A DNA stretch of 64,000 nt from Hygrophila difformis. Its lineage: Eukaryota > Streptophyta > Magnoliopsida > Lamiales > Acanthaceae. Where the stretch lies: positions 15,488,428 to 15,552,427 of the forward strand of contig JAOANR010000004.1 in assembly GCA_030278955.1 (NCBI GenBank), in the 5' to 3' direction. The notes beneath the pieces were generated by a model that had not been told where the DNA came from, made no database searches, and saw only the letters and a program-made list of their open reading frames with translations. Positions 33,043 through 43,524 of the stretch are shown here, in pieces (within the stretch, counting starts at the first letter, position 1; the number at the start of each line of letters is the position of its first letter). Made by a program: the position numbers and the translations under genes.

Positions 33043-33143
33043 AAATCCCGTAAATTATTTTTACTCGTCCGTTAGATTAATTCCCTAACTTTTTATTACT
33101 CTTCTAAATCTTTAAATTTTGCTATGCTATCCGTTAACTTACT

Positions 33144-33160
33144 CAGTACCGTTTGTACTG
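33144..33160 (+). other. LTR stem-loop, element B (5' LTR copy)
   Basis: CAGTAC-CGTTT-GTACTG follows GTTAACTTACT, as in element A, but with a changed and still paired stem. The 3' LTR copy is at 41640-41656. Confidence 0.6.
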
Positions 33161-33549
33161 ATAAATTGTTATTTTCCTATTTTTTTCGCAGAGTAAGTGT
33201 TGGCGCATTGGGATGGGACTTTCCAAGAATAAAGACTTGTCGCATTTTATCATTGTTTTAAATTTCTGCACTTTGGACTTTACTACTGGACTTTGGACTT
33301 TGGTTTTTGGCCGTATGTTTGGCCCTCGTTTTTATTTGTTTTTAGCTTCCGCACTGATTATTACTGTGATGCATGAGATACTCTGATTTTAATTCGGGCA
33401 TGATTGAATAGTTTTTAAATTGTTTTGAAAAATTGATACAACTTAGCCTTAGCATTTTTCTAGATGAGCTCGACTTGGGTCGGGTCTTGTTTAGAAAAGT
33501 GTGGCGGTAATGCCCTGGCCTGGGAAATCAAATCCGGGGTGTTACAAAG

Positions 33550-33562
33550 TGGTATCAGAGCC
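33550..33562 (+). promoter_or_regulatory. Element B primer-binding site (tRNA-iMet)
   Basis: TGGTATCAGAGCC, complementary to the 3' end of initiator tRNA-Met, starts three bases after the 5' LTR. Confidence 0.92.
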
Positions 33563-33811
33563 CGAAAATTTTTCAAGCTATTATTTTTCGGCCCACTATA
33601 GAGGCCCAAATTATTTAATATTATTTTTAAGCATTTTAAGTATTATTTCCATGGAAAAAGGGAATTTTATTTTTAAAACCCATGGAAAAGTATATCTTGC
33701 AAAAATCGACAAGTCTTAAAAACTTAGTACTATTTTTGGGGGGAAGCATGTGCATTAACAAGTTATTTTCATGTGTGGCATATCGCTTAATGTAAAAATT
33801 TGCGTGATTAG

Positions 33812-34273
33812 ATGGCTGACCCGAGGTTACAAGATTCCATCATGCGTTTATTGTGCTCCATGTCGGATATCACGCACGAACTTCGCCATATCTCTAGGGA
33901 TGCCGCAAACGATAGAAATAGGATTGTGGCTATAGAAGAGAGGATGGAGGCTATGACCATTAGGAGTACCCAGATGGCTGCTCGCCATGATGCTCTTGCG
34001 GCCGAGTTCGAGGATTGCCGACACCACGTGCATATGCTACAGGGACGCATCTTTGCGTTGGAGGAAGTCATTGTTGGGTTGCAAAACCAGCTTAACCCCG
34101 AACCCGAGATGGAAGAGGAGGAGGAGTTTGATCCCGACGAGTTCATTAACGTTGAGGAGGAAGAGGAGGACCCCGAGGAGGTTGTGGAGAATCCTCCACT
34201 GCCTCTTGATACCGATGAGGAGATCGAGGCTGATCGCCGGATGCTTGGCTATTCTCCCGACTACTTGATCTAG
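33812..34273 (+). CDS. Element B extra ORF between 5' LTR and gag (coiled coil, acidic tail)
   Basis: The 153-codon frame starts M-A-D-P-R-L. Residues 5-95 are helix-prone with regular hydrophobic spacing (I-x2-R-M-E-A-M, L-Q-G-R-I-F-A-L-E), suggesting a coiled coil. Residues 98-140 are strongly acidic (runs of E, with D-P-D-E-F). It ends about 330 bp upstream of the gag ATG and is in the same orientation. No protein family is recognised. Its counterpart in A is shorter (111 codons) and different in sequence but has the same position and layout. A role with the gag particle or RNA, or in counteracting host control, is conjecture. Confidence 0.65.
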   Translation: MADPRLQDSIMRLLCSMSDITHELRHISRDAANDRNRIVAIEERMEAMTIRSTQMAARHDALAAEFEDCRHHVHMLQGRIFALEEVIVGLQNQLNPEPEMEEEEEFDPDEFINVEEEEEDPEEVVENPPLPLDTDEEIEADRRMLGYSPDYLI

Positions 34274-34603
34274 ACTTTATCTTGCGTTCTATCTTGTTGG
34301 ACTTTTACCGCTTTTCGCTACTAGTTTCCTATCATTTTCCGTACCTATTATTATCGCATATTGATTATTTTGATGGTACCACATTTTATGTAGTGGTGAC
34401 CTAGTAGTATTCGATGTAGTAGCCTTGTTATTAAATCGTTATCATCTAGTGGAATTTCGTATTTAGTATTCTCTTTCCTTTCTTGCCCATTTCAGTGGTC
34501 TTTAACACTTAGAACCTTTGAGGTTGAGTTCTAACCATAGTCTAACTTGACTATTAACTTTCATCTAACTGCGAATCTAACCTCTGCGTGCTTGATCATC
34601 AGA

Positions 34604-37600
34604 ATGCCGCCCAGAGGGAGACCTAGAGCTGAGATCCCAGTGCATGAGAACGTTAATGCTCCAGCGGATGCTAACCCGCCGAATCCGGGAGTTCAAGCTA
34701 ACCCCGTTCCCAACGCACTTGATGAGAGGTTGAGGACAGTTGAGCAAGTCCTCGTTGCTCTAGGAAATGCTGAAGTCAACCGAGCTCAAGCAGCAGTACC
34801 ACCCCCAGCAGCTCGCATAAATTATCTGGCGATGGTGAACCCTTACCAGCCGCCTCATTACGAGGGACAGGAGGATCCCGCGAAGTTGGAGGATTGGCTG
34901 AGGACTTTTGACAAACTGCTTACTGCCATCAGGTGTCCCGCGAATGAAAAGGTTGGTGTGGCTGTGTACTACCTGAGAGGAGAAGCAGACGAGTGGTGGC
35001 AAAACCACCAAGAAGGACTTGCTGATGGTGAACATGCCTACTTCTGGGAAGAGTTTAAGGAGATGATGAGGGAAAGGTTCTATCCCCTCAGCATAAAGAC
35101 TGCTAAATATGAGGAATTCATTCATCTCCGACAAGGCACCCAGACAGTTCAAGAGTACTATGCGAAGTTTAAAGAGCTCGTCCGATTCGCTCCAAGGCTG
35201 GTACCAACCGATGCTGATAAAGCCCAGAAATTCGAGATGGGGCTGAATCTCAGCATCAGAGAGATCTTGGTTGGCGGACAGCACACTACTCTGCAGGTTG
35301 TTTATGATCGTGCAGTGGCAATTGCACGAGTACAGCAGCTGAAGCGCAAGGATCACGGAGAGGCGAGCAAGGGCCTAAACACTTTCGATAAGAGGAACCG
35401 CAACAACAACTCTGGGAATCACTTCAGAAGGGGGAATGACCAAGGGAGGAATGATGGTCAAAGGAAGCCGGACAACAGAGAACTCAACCGAGGAGGCCAA
35501 GGAGGTTGGAGGCCGGATAACCAGGGCGCCTTCATACCCAGATGCCGGGAATGCAACCTTCCGCACTTGGTGCGTGAATGCCCAAGGCCGGGCCATTGCT
35601 ACCGGTGTGGCCGAGAAGGTCACATGAAGAAGGAATGCCGGACGAGGGAGGACCGCATTGAAAAGAGATTGGACCTGATAAACCGTCCTCAGGGCAACAG
35701 GCCAGCCGGGCCAAACCAGCAGGACAACCAAGGGCAGAGATTCCCGCAGGCACAGAGGCCACCTCAGAATCCAAACCAGCAGGGGAATCAAGGGAGGCCA
35801 GTAGGACGCCTGAACGTGATAAATCAAGCGGACTTAGCTGCTCAAGGCGACGTGATCGAAGGTACGTTTACTGCTTTAAGCGTACCTGTCAAAGTCTTAT
35901 TTGACTCAGGAGCGAGTTGCTCTTTGATTTCCACGAGAACTATATCTGCGTTAGATCTACCAGCGCCGAATAACATTAACTTAGGAATCCAATTACCATC
36001 GGGTAAGGTAGTATCGTGTTCCAAACGATATGACGGGATCCCGATAGTAATCAAGAACACTGAATTCTTCGCGAATCTCATAGAATTTGACCTTAAGGAT
36101 TTCGATATCATTTTGGGAATGGACTGGTTGACGAGGTACAAGGCTATCATCGAATGCCAGAAGCAGAAGATCTCGTTGGCGAAGAGTCGCGGAAAGAAGG
36201 TCATTTACTATATGCAACCTCAGAAGAAGGGTGCCAAGATAGTAAATGCATTAAAGTTCTGCAATCTCATGCAGAAGGGATACCAACTGTACGCGTGCTA
36301 CGTGCATGATCTGGAAGGCGAGGAGAACAAGATCGATAATATCCCCGTCGTGAACGAATACCCAGATGTCTTTCCGGAGGAGATCCCAGGAATGCCTCCT
36401 GAGCGAGAAGTGGAGTTCACGATCGATCTCGTGCCCGGAATCGAACCGGTGTCAAAGGCACCATATCGCATGGCGCCTGCTGAGATGAAGGAGCTGAAAG
36501 AACAACTAGAGGAGTTGTTATCTAAGGGATATATTCGGCCGAGCACATCACCGTGGGGAGCTCCAGTCCTGTTCGTGAAAAAGAAGGACGGCGGACTCCG
36601 ATTGTGCATCGACTACCGAGGTCTTAATCAAGTGACGATTAAGAACAAGTACCCGCTACCTAGGATCGAAGATCTCTTCGATCAGCTGAAAGGAGCGTCG
36701 GTATTTTCAAAGGTCGATCTAAGGTCGGGATACCACCAATTGCGTATCGCCGAGAACGATATACCCAAGACAGCTTTCCGAACAAGATATGGACACTACG
36801 AATTCACCGTAATGTCTTTCGGTCTGACTAATGCTCCCGCAGTATTCATGAACCTCATGAATAGCGTTTTCCGAGAGTTACTAGACACATGTGTAGTCGT
36901 ATTCATCGACGACATCCTAGTTTACTCGAGGAATGAGGAGGAGCATAGTAGTCATTTGCACCAAGTACTCGGACTTTTGAGGAAGAATCAACTCTACGCG
37001 AAGCTGTCGAAGTGCGAGTTTTGGAAGAATGAAGTCGCTTTTCTAGGACATATAGTATCGGCTAAAGGAGTATCAGTCGACCCGGCGAAGGTATCAGCAG
37101 TGTCTGAATGGCCGGCACCAACAAACCAGACCGAGGTAAGAAGTTTCCTAGGTCTAGCCGGATACTACCGAAGATTCGTGAAGGACTTTTCTAAAATTGC
37201 GAGACCGATGACGCAACTGCTGAAGAAAGGATTGAAGTTTGATTGGACAGCTGAGTGTGAGCAGTCATTCCGTGAGCTTAAGGGAAGACTCACATCAGCA
37301 CCGGTCTTAGCATTGCCATCAGAGGCTGAGGACTATGAAGTATATAGTGACGCCTCGAAGGAAGGTCTTGGTTGCGTGCTAATGAAAAACCGTAGAGTGA
37401 TTGCTTATGCATCAAGGCAACTCAAGACGCACGAGGTAAACTACCCGAGACATGATCTGGAACTGGCAGCGGTAGTGTTCGCCCTTAAGATCTGGCGACA
37501 CTATCTATATGGACGAACTTGTCGGATGTTTACAGATCACAAAAGCCTCAAGTATATATTTACTCAGAAAGAGTTAAATATGAGGCAGAGGAGATGGCTC

Positions 37601-39268
37601 GAGCTGATCAAAGACTACGATCTGGATATAGCCTACCATGAAGGCAAGGCAAACGTCGTAGCAGATGCGTTGAGTCGCAAGACGAGACACACGGCGAACA
37701 CACTCATTCTACCTCCGGGACTGTATATGGACTTAGCTAAGTTAGATACTGAACTAGTCCATTATGGAACCGTGGTGGAGACAGTGAACGCCATAACAGT
37801 TGAATCTACCGTATTTGACGAGATTCGAGAAGCCCAACCGGACGACGAGAATCTCCAGAGGATCAAAGGAAAAATAAGTGAAGGAAAGGCGGTAGGATTC
37901 GCGATCCATGAAGACGGAAGTGTTCGTTTTAAAGGAAGATGGTGCGTTCCTCATAAGTGCGAGGAATTGAAGAGGAAGCTTATGGAAGAAGGCCACAGTA
38001 CGCCTTATTCAGTCCACCCTGGTGGGGATAAGTTGTACAAAGACTTAAAGAAAATCTATTGGTGGCCGCGGATGAAGAAGGATGTTGCCGACTTTGTGGC
38101 CAAGTGCATAACCTGCCAGAAAGTGAAGGCAGTGAGGCAAAAACCGCTAGGATTGGTAAAGCCATTGGAGATCCCAAGCTGGAAGTGGGACAGCATCTCC
38201 ATGGATTTTGTTTCGGGGTTGCCAAGATCTCCCCGAGGGATGAATAAGATTTGGGTGATAGTTGACCGGTTAACGAAGACCGCCATTTTCATACCAATGA
38301 AGGAAAATTGGTCAATGGATCAACTAGCTAAGGCATACATCGAGAACGTGGTCCGAAGGCACGGAGTACCGCATGATATTATCTCAGACCGAGATAGTAG
38401 ATTCGTCTCCAACTTCTGGACTAAACTACAAGGAGCCTTAGGAACCCAAATCAAGATGAGCACAGCTTTTCATCCAATGACGGACGGTCAGACTGAGCGC
38501 ACGATTCAGACGCTCGAGGATATGCTAAGAGCGTGTGTACTCGAATTCAAGGGAAGTTGGGAAGACCACTTGCCGTTGATTGAATTCTCGTACAACAACA
38601 GTTATCACGCTAGCATAGGCATGGCACCGTTCGAAGCGCTTTACGGACGGAAGTGTCGTAGTCCGTTGTGCTGGACGAAGGATGACGATTCGGTAGTTGT
38701 TGGACCGCAGCTCATTGAGGATATGAATAGCAAGATCAAGGTGGTTCAACAGAAAATGAAAGCCGCGCAAGATAGGCAGAAGAGCTACGCCGACACTAGG
38801 CGACAAGAGTTAGAATTTGAGGTGGGAGACAAGGTCATGCTGAAAGTATCGCCCATGAAGGGGGTGATGCGATTCGGTAAACGAGGAAAGCTGAGTCCTC
38901 GCTACATTGGTCCGTACGAGATTTTGGATCGTGTAGGTACCTTGGCTTATCGTTTGGCACTTCCACCAGAGTTGTCGCGAGTGCACAACGTATTCCATGT
39001 TTCTCAACTGAAGAAATATGTGCACGACCCAACTCACGTGTTGCAACCCGACGTGATTGAGCTAGATGATGACTTGACATACGAGGAGTATCCGATCGAG
39101 GTACTTGACGTCAAGGAAAGGGTCACAAGGAACAAGACTGTGAGGATGGTGAAGATCCTATGGTCGAATCATGGCACCGAAGAAGCGACGTGGGAATTGG
39201 AAGCGGATATGAAGCAGAGATATCCCAACCTTTTCCGAAGCGACTCAGGAGCAGTTATGGGGGCATAA
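34604..39268 (+). CDS. Element B gag-pol polyprotein (Ty3 chromovirus)
   Basis: A single frame without stops runs from M-P-P-R-G-R to TAA. Domains in order: gag core (about residues 80-250), two knuckles near 310 and 330 ([13 protein letters not shown] and [14 protein letters not shown]), aspartic protease D-S-G-A-S near 432, reverse transcriptase with F-I-D-D near 766, RNase H (Y-S-D-A-S near 911), integrase (HHCC zinc region near 1130, D near 1199, D near 1260, E near 1297) and a C-terminal chromodomain (K-I-L-W-S-N-H, A-T-W-E, about 1512-1540). An in-frame ATG at 34547 would add 19 residues unlike anything in A. The 34604 start matches A. The gag and pol parts are fused in one frame, common in chromoviruses. 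It appears functional. Confidence 0.96.
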   Translation: MPPRGRPRAEIPVHENVNAPADANPPNPGVQANPVPNALDERLRTVEQVLVALGNAEVNRAQAAVPPPAARINYLAMVNPYQPPHYEGQEDPAKLEDWLRTFDKLLTAIRCPANEKVGVAVYYLRGEADEWWQNHQEGLADGEHAYFWEEFKEMMRERFYPLSIKTAKYEEFIHLRQGTQTVQEYYAKFKELVRFAPRLVPTDADKAQKFEMGLNLSIREILVGGQHTTLQVVYDRAVAIARVQQLKRKDHGEASKGLNTFDKRNRNNNSGNHFRRGNDQGRNDGQRKPDNRELNRGGQGGWRPDNQGAFIPRCRECNLPHLVRECPRPGHCYRCGREGHMKKECRTREDRIEKRLDLINRPQGNRPAGPNQQDNQGQRFPQAQRPPQNPNQQGNQGRPVGRLNVINQADLAAQGDVIEGTFTALSVPVKVLFDSGASCSLISTRTISALDLPAPNNINLGIQLPSGKVVSCSKRYDGIPIVIKNTEFFANLIEFDLKDFDIILGMDWLTRYKAIIECQKQKISLAKSRGKKVIYYMQPQKKGAKIVNALKFCNLMQKGYQLYACYVHDLEGEENKIDNIPVVNEYPDVFPEEIPGMPPEREVEFTIDLVPGIEPVSKAPYRMAPAEMKELKEQLEELLSKGYIRPSTSPWGAPVLFVKKKDGGLRLCIDYRGLNQVTIKNKYPLPRIEDLFDQLKGASVFSKVDLRSGYHQLRIAENDIPKTAFRTRYGHYEFTVMSFGLTNAPAVFMNLMNSVFRELLDTCVVVFIDDILVYSRNEEEHSSHLHQVLGLLRKNQLYAKLSKCEFWKNEVAFLGHIVSAKGVSVDPAKVSAVSEWPAPTNQTEVRSFLGLAGYYRRFVKDFSKIARPMTQLLKKGLKFDWTAECEQSFRELKGRLTSAPVLALPSEAEDYEVYSDASKEGLGCVLMKNRRVIAYASRQLKTHEVNYPRHDLELAAVVFALKIWRHYLYGRTCRMFTDHKSLKYIFTQKELNMRQRRWLELIKDYDLDIAYHEGKANVVADALSRKTRHTANTLILPPGLYMDLAKLDTELVHYGTVVETVNAITVESTVFDEIREAQPDDENLQRIKGKISEGKAVGFAIHEDGSVRFKGRWCVPHKCEELKRKLMEEGHSTPYSVHPGGDKLYKDLKKIYWWPRMKKDVADFVAKCITCQKVKAVRQKPLGLVKPLEIPSWKWDSISMDFVSGLPRSPRGMNKIWVIVDRLTKTAIFIPMKENWSMDQLAKAYIENVVRRHGVPHDIISDRDSRFVSNFWTKLQGALGTQIKMSTAFHPMTDGQTERTIQTLEDMLRACVLEFKGSWEDHLPLIEFSYNNSYHASIGMAPFEALYGRKCRSPLCWTKDDDSVVVGPQLIEDMNSKIKVVQQKMKAAQDRQKSYADTRRQELEFEVGDKVMLKVSPMKGVMRFGKRGKLSPRYIGPYEILDRVGTLAYRLALPPELSRVHNVFHVSQLKKYVHDPTHVLQPDVIELDDDLTYEEYPIEVLDVKERVTRNKTVRMVKILWSNHGTEEATWELEADMKQRYPNLFRSDSGAVMGA

Positions 39269-39276
39269 CTGCAGTC

Positions 39277-39293
39277 CTAAGGGGGAGAGGATG
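39277..39293 (+). promoter_or_regulatory. Second polypurine tract just after pol stop (element B)
   Basis: CTAAGGGGGAGAGGATG is followed by TGACACCCCG, which mimics an LTR start. The real LTR begins 137 bp further on. Element A keeps the same block. Confidence 0.6.
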
Positions 39294-39390
39294 TGACACC
39301 CCGCGCAAAGTCGTCGCGAGCTGAGGTAAGAATTTAATATTGCGAGCCTCAATAATTTCTATGTGCCAATTATTTTTCCGAAGTGCGACC

Positions 39391-39429
39391 CAACTTCGAG
39401 GACGAAGTTGATTTCTAAGGAGGGTAGAC
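39391..39429 (+). promoter_or_regulatory. Element B hairpin and polypurine tract
   Basis: CAACTTCGAGGACGAAGTTG (39391-39410) is an 8-bp stem with AGGA loop. TAAGGAGGGTAGAC (39416-39429) directly precedes the 3' LTR and is the plus-strand primer. Confidence 0.85.
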
Positions 39430-42042
39430 TGTAATACCCGAGAAATCAACATCGAGTATTAAATCCGAAAAAATTAATTAATTGAATTAATTAATTGGAT
39501 TTAACTATCGCAACCGAAATAATTCCGGGAGAGCGGAATTAGATAATTTCGCACGATAGCAACTCGAAGAGAGTTATCGGAGTATCCAACAATCGGATAA
39601 TCCAATATGATTTTAAAAAAAAAAAAAAAAACAAAAATCATATATTTTATAAAAAAAAAAAAATAAATAAGAAAAGGGCCGCGGCGCGGTGGCGCGCCAC
39701 CAGCGCGCCACCATGCAGGGGCTGCAGCCCCTACGCGTTCAACGCGTTTTGGCGAGGTGAGGGCTTCTACTTCGAACTTGGATGCATGGAATCGAGCCAC
39801 AATCATGGTCCAGACCCTTAGGAGTGTTTGGAGACTCTATTGGATGAATTTGGAAGTCTCTAGAATGCTTACAAGTTTGGATAAGGTTGGATGCATGTTC
39901 TAGAAACATTCATTGAACACCTTGGGAATTTGGTGGGATGAATGTGGATTAATGGGGTGAAATTTCGAGAATGACTGCATTGAGTCATGTCTAACCTTCC
40001 CTAGGGGCTTAATGTCAGTCATTAGGAGCATTAAGCACTCTAGATATCAACAAACCAACCCCAAAATCACCCTCCACTCCCTTAATCCGAAAATCAGTTT
40101 CTCTTGGAGAGTTGAGAGTTCTTTGAGTGTATTCATCTTGTTCTTGGGGCTTTGGTCGAGTTGAAGCATTCAAATCCCTTCTCCTACGTCTAGGTAAGGA
40201 TTCTGAACCAATTCCTTGTTCTTTACTTCGAATCCTAGGCCCTAACATCAAGTTTCTATCCAAACACCTCAAAATAGGATTCGTTCGGTAGATCTTGGAG
40301 GTTGGAGTCTGTTCCGGTCGAGTTTGAGGATTCAACCATAGAAGTTTTCGACACTCCACTCTTGAGAAGTAAGTTAATGATGTGCATGTCAATTTTTAGA
40401 GTGTTTGGTTGAGTATTCTTTGAGTTATGGTTCGAATTCCATCTTGTGCCAAATCTGTATTTCAGGGTTTCTTCCGAGTATGTTTTCTTGTTGTGCTTTT
40501 CTCGCCTAGATCCGTTCATTTTTGGAAGAACTTGTCTAAATGAAAAATGTTCCTAATGCTTTAAAGATGATGCCTGTAAAGTTTCATAATTTTTGGATTT
40601 GATTTGGTCGACGAAAACGAATCTGGTATTTTCTGCTATAGTTGATGACAGATTTAAGTTCCGAGCATGTTCAGTTTTGTGGTTCCTATTTCTCCTAGCT
40701 ATGGTCGTTTTTGATGGTCGACTTCTTCATGAAAATTGTTCATCTATGTGTCTAGTTCACTCCTGTTAAATTTCAGAATTTTTAGATCAATATTCGAATT
40801 GATATGGATTTTTGAGTAAGCTGTGGTCGGATGAACAGTGGTACTTACACCCTTTTTAAAACAAGTTTCTGAAATGAATTTTTTTGAGTGACTTAGAGTC
40901 CGAATTTGCTAAGGGCTATTTCTGAGAAAAATGTTCATTTTGATGTCGCCTAGCACCTGTAAAATTTTCAGAATTTTTCACAAAGTTTTACTACAATTCC
41001 TAATTCGATTTTGAAAACTGCCACAGTGTAGCCTTACCGGTGAAATTTGGTTTCGTACGTTTCGGTCGTTTTTGAGTCGATTGCTACTCTTTAATGAATC
41101 CTATGAATTCTGGAAATGTAGATATATGTGGTAATGATTAAAATGTAATTTTTGAAACTTTGTGAGTTTTGATCGAGTTAGATGTTCAATTTGGAGGGTA
41201 AGTGCACTTGGCGTGGGCTCGTTGGGCCGCCCCCTCTTTTGGTGGCCAAAACGGCGCCAATGAAATATTATTATGTTGCGTGATTGTATGAGTCTATACT
41301 CCTAGGTGTATCCGTAGGGGTTACCTAGGGCTCCGGAGTGTGTCTGTATAGGGTCCGCTGCTCTCATATTGTGGATACCGTCGGCTTGTGGACATAAGTG
41401 CCCAAGCGGGTAATTGATCCCAAAACGGCTAAGGCCCTGGATCGTTGATACCGGCAGCTTGTGGACATAAGCGCCCAAGCGGGTAATGGTTTGGATGTCC
41501 TCGATCAAAATGAACAATGGTGTGGTAAAGTATAAAAGAAATCCCGTAAATTATTTTTACTCGTCCGTTAGATTAATTCCCTAACTTTTTATTACTCTTC
41601 TAAATCTTTAAATTTTGCTATGCTATCCGTTAACTTACTCAGTACCGTTTGTACTGATAAATTGTTATTTTCCTATTTTTTTCGCAGAGTAAGTGTTGGC
41701 GCATTGGGATGGGACTTTCCAAGAATAAAGACTTGTCGCATTTTATCATTGTTTTAAATTTCTGCACTTTGGACTTTACTACTGGACTTTGGACTTTGGT
41801 TTTTGGCCGTATGTTTGGCCCTCGTTTTTATTTGTTTTTAGCTTCCGCACTGATTATTACTGTGATGCATGAGATACTCTGATTTTAATTCGGGCATGAT
41901 TGAATAGTTTTTAAATTGTTTTGAAAAATTGATACAACTTAGCCTTAGCATTTTTCTAGATGAGCTCGACTTGGGTCGGGTCTTGTTTAGAAAAGTGTGG
42001 CGGTAATGCCCTGGCCTGGGAAATCAAATCCGGGGTGTTACA
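39430..42042 (+). repeat. Element B 3' LTR
   Basis: 2613 bp, nearly identical to the 5' LTR. It differs mainly in the lengths of two A runs and a missing short GC-rich piece just before the palindromes, plus one substitution at 41147. Confidence 0.95.
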
Positions 42043-42047
42043 CGCGG

Positions 42048-42457
42048 CCACCGCGCCGACTTCGCCTGGACTTCGGTCCGGGCGGGTCGTGCGATTCGTC
42101 GTGCTTTTCCGCCTCTCTTTCGGGTTTCTATCCCTCTATGCTCCCGAATTCCGATTTCCGGGGTATATTCGGGTTCATACTTTCTCTCTAATTTTATTCT
42201 CAGTCTAATTGGATGTTTTGGACTCGAATACTCGAGTTCATTAGTGTCGGGTTTTGGTGTACCATTTATCCATCCCTTTTATTTACTTAAATTCCTTTAA
42301 TTCCTTTTTGAGTAAAAGTCTCATTTCTCATTTCCTTATCTTTATTTATTTCTTTTATTTGCTGGAGTTGTTTATTTATTTATAGTATTTATTTTATTTA
42401 TTATTTATTTATTTAATTATTGTTTTATTTTATGTTGGAAAATTCTCGGGTATTACA
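42048..42457 (-). repeat. Element A 5' LTR, second part
   Basis: It continues the LTR left at 30920. Together the parts equal 2603 bp after one CGCGG is discounted. One substitution against 22372-22781 was noted (GTGCGATTCG versus GTGCGATCCG). Confidence 0.95.
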
Positions 42458-42848
42458 TCTTGTCTCAAGGATGATGGGTACTGGTCGAGGAATATTGTCA
42501 CAGAAATAGTTTTTTGTTTCTGCAATGTTTTTCGACGAGGTCGAAGGTCTTGCATCCCCTACTTGTTTTGCTTGTTGGAACAGGATCAGCTTTCCCTTTC
42601 TGGTCTGAAACACCAGTATTAAGTTCTTCAGTTGTATAGAAATTCTCTTCCATAGTAGTTAGTAGTCCCTGCAAACATTTGTTACATTCGTATAGATCAT
42701 CATTGATAGTCTTATGTTCGTCCATAACACTCCCAATAATCAATTGTTGTAGTTTTAATTGTCTGTCCATAGTAGAGTGTAGTAATTTTTATAGTTGATC
42801 TATTTCTTGATAGATGTGGTCAGTCAGACCAGTATCATCCCATTGTTC
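42458..42848 (-). pseudogene. EVE1 last ORF, proximal part
   Basis: It starts right after the RNase H frame (42847) on the minus strand, with an acidic N terminus and a helix-rich stretch in two frames (42770-42498 and 42613-42458). Element A cuts it at TCTTG and the remainder is at 20178-19502. By place it could be the transactivator/viroplasmin ORF, but no motif proves this. Confidence 0.45.
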
Positions 42849-43524
42849 ATTGTTCTCCATATTCAGGGGCCCTGCTTAAAAAATCAGCTAGATAATTGTC
42901 AGTTCCTTTAATATATTCACCAGTAAAGTCGTATATTGACAAACAAGTCTGATATCTTATTATTCTTCTATATTGGGGTTTATTTGGTACTTTATTATAT
43001 ATTAATGGTTTAACTTGTGTATTATCTGTTAATACCTTAAACTTTCTACTTAGTAACCAAAATGACAATTTATCTATTGATTTAATAACTGCAAGTAATT
43101 CTTTTTCATTAGCACTATAATTCATGGCTGCTCCTTGTAATGTTCCGGACACATATCTACAAATTTCACCAGTATCGGTTTTTAATAATCATGCCCAATG
43201 GTAGTCCGAGCTATCAGTTTGTACTATTAAATTATCTTTTTCGTCAGGTAATCTTAACGGTGGTAATTTGAAACATTCTTCCTTTAATTGTTTGATAATT
43301 TCAGTGTGTTGATCGTTCCATCCTATTTTATTATTTTTTCTGATTAATTTTCTTAAATCATTTGTCTTTTTTGCTAAATTTGATATAAATCCTTCTGCAT
43401 AATTCAGAATTCCAAGGAACCTTTGGATGTTTAACTTATTTCTAAGTTCATCAGGCATTTCAACAAGTTTTGTGCTTATGTGTGGTTGCATTTTACTTCC
43501 AAGTTTGTTTAATATTAGTCCCAA
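42847..43524 (-). pseudogene. EVE1 RNase H region of the polymerase
   Basis: Two minus-strand fragments (43524-43189 and 43152-42847) cover the connection, with a thumb-like L-G-I-L-N-Y pattern, and the RNase H domain (T-D-S-S-D, then N-Y-S-A-N-E-K-E-L-L-A, then T-D-N, then D-F-L-S-R). This is the standard RNase H order of Caulimoviridae and Ty3 elements. A stop near 43188-43190 separates them. In the virus it removes the RNA template strand. Confidence 0.8.

Larger units (their letters stand above)
30921..33546 (+). repeat. Element B 5' LTR
   Basis: 2626 bp from TGTAATACCC to GGTGTTACA. It holds two long A runs (31088-31158), a cluster of palindromes (31180-31252), a 41-bp direct repeat (32878-32918 and 32951-32991, beginning GATACCG and ending GCGGGTAAT), a TATA box and the R-region stem-loop at 33144-33160. 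Short ORFs at 31065-32023 and 32806-33021 occur again in the 3' LTR and are not genes. Confidence 0.95.
30921..42042 (+). mobile_element. Element B: Ty3 chromovirus, Tekay-like, young and intact, nested in A
   Basis: Termini TGTAATACCC (30921) and GGTGTTACA (42042) are flanked by CGCGG at 30916-30920 and 42043-42047. The LTRs are 30921-33546 and 39430-42042. The internal region has PBS, a small pre-gag ORF, a gag-pol frame without lesions, and PPT. The two LTRs differ by one clear substitution (32651 G, 41147 A), changes in two A runs and a short GC-rich length difference near 31180, so insertion is recent. Termini, PBS, PPT and protein order match element A, but most of the LTR interior does not, so B is a related, separate family. 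Confidence 0.96.
20179..42457 (-). mobile_element. Element A: Ty3 chromovirus, Tekay-like, intact frames, split by element B
   Basis: The ends are TGTAACACC (20179) and GGTATTACA (42457), flanked by TCTTG at 20174-20178 and 42458-42462. The 3' LTR is 20179-22781. The 5' LTR is 28728-30920 plus 42048-42457, interrupted by element B with its CGCGG duplication. Removing B and one duplication copy leaves exactly 2603 bp, equal to the other LTR. The internal region has PBS, small pre-gag ORF, gag-pol and PPT. Long LTRs, an initiator-tRNA-Met PBS and a C-terminal chromodomain point to the Tekay/Del clade. By eye the LTRs differ at about 26 positions (about 1%). Confidence 0.95.

Noticed and set aside
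28711..33562. tRNA-like motif TGGTATCAGAGCC at two places
   Set aside because: It is only the 3' end complement of tRNA-iMet next to LTRs, i.e. primer-binding sites. No cloverleaf is present.
35532..35827. Minus-strand ORFs in element B gag
   Set aside because: They are antisense shadows of a GC-rich, intact plus-strand coding region.
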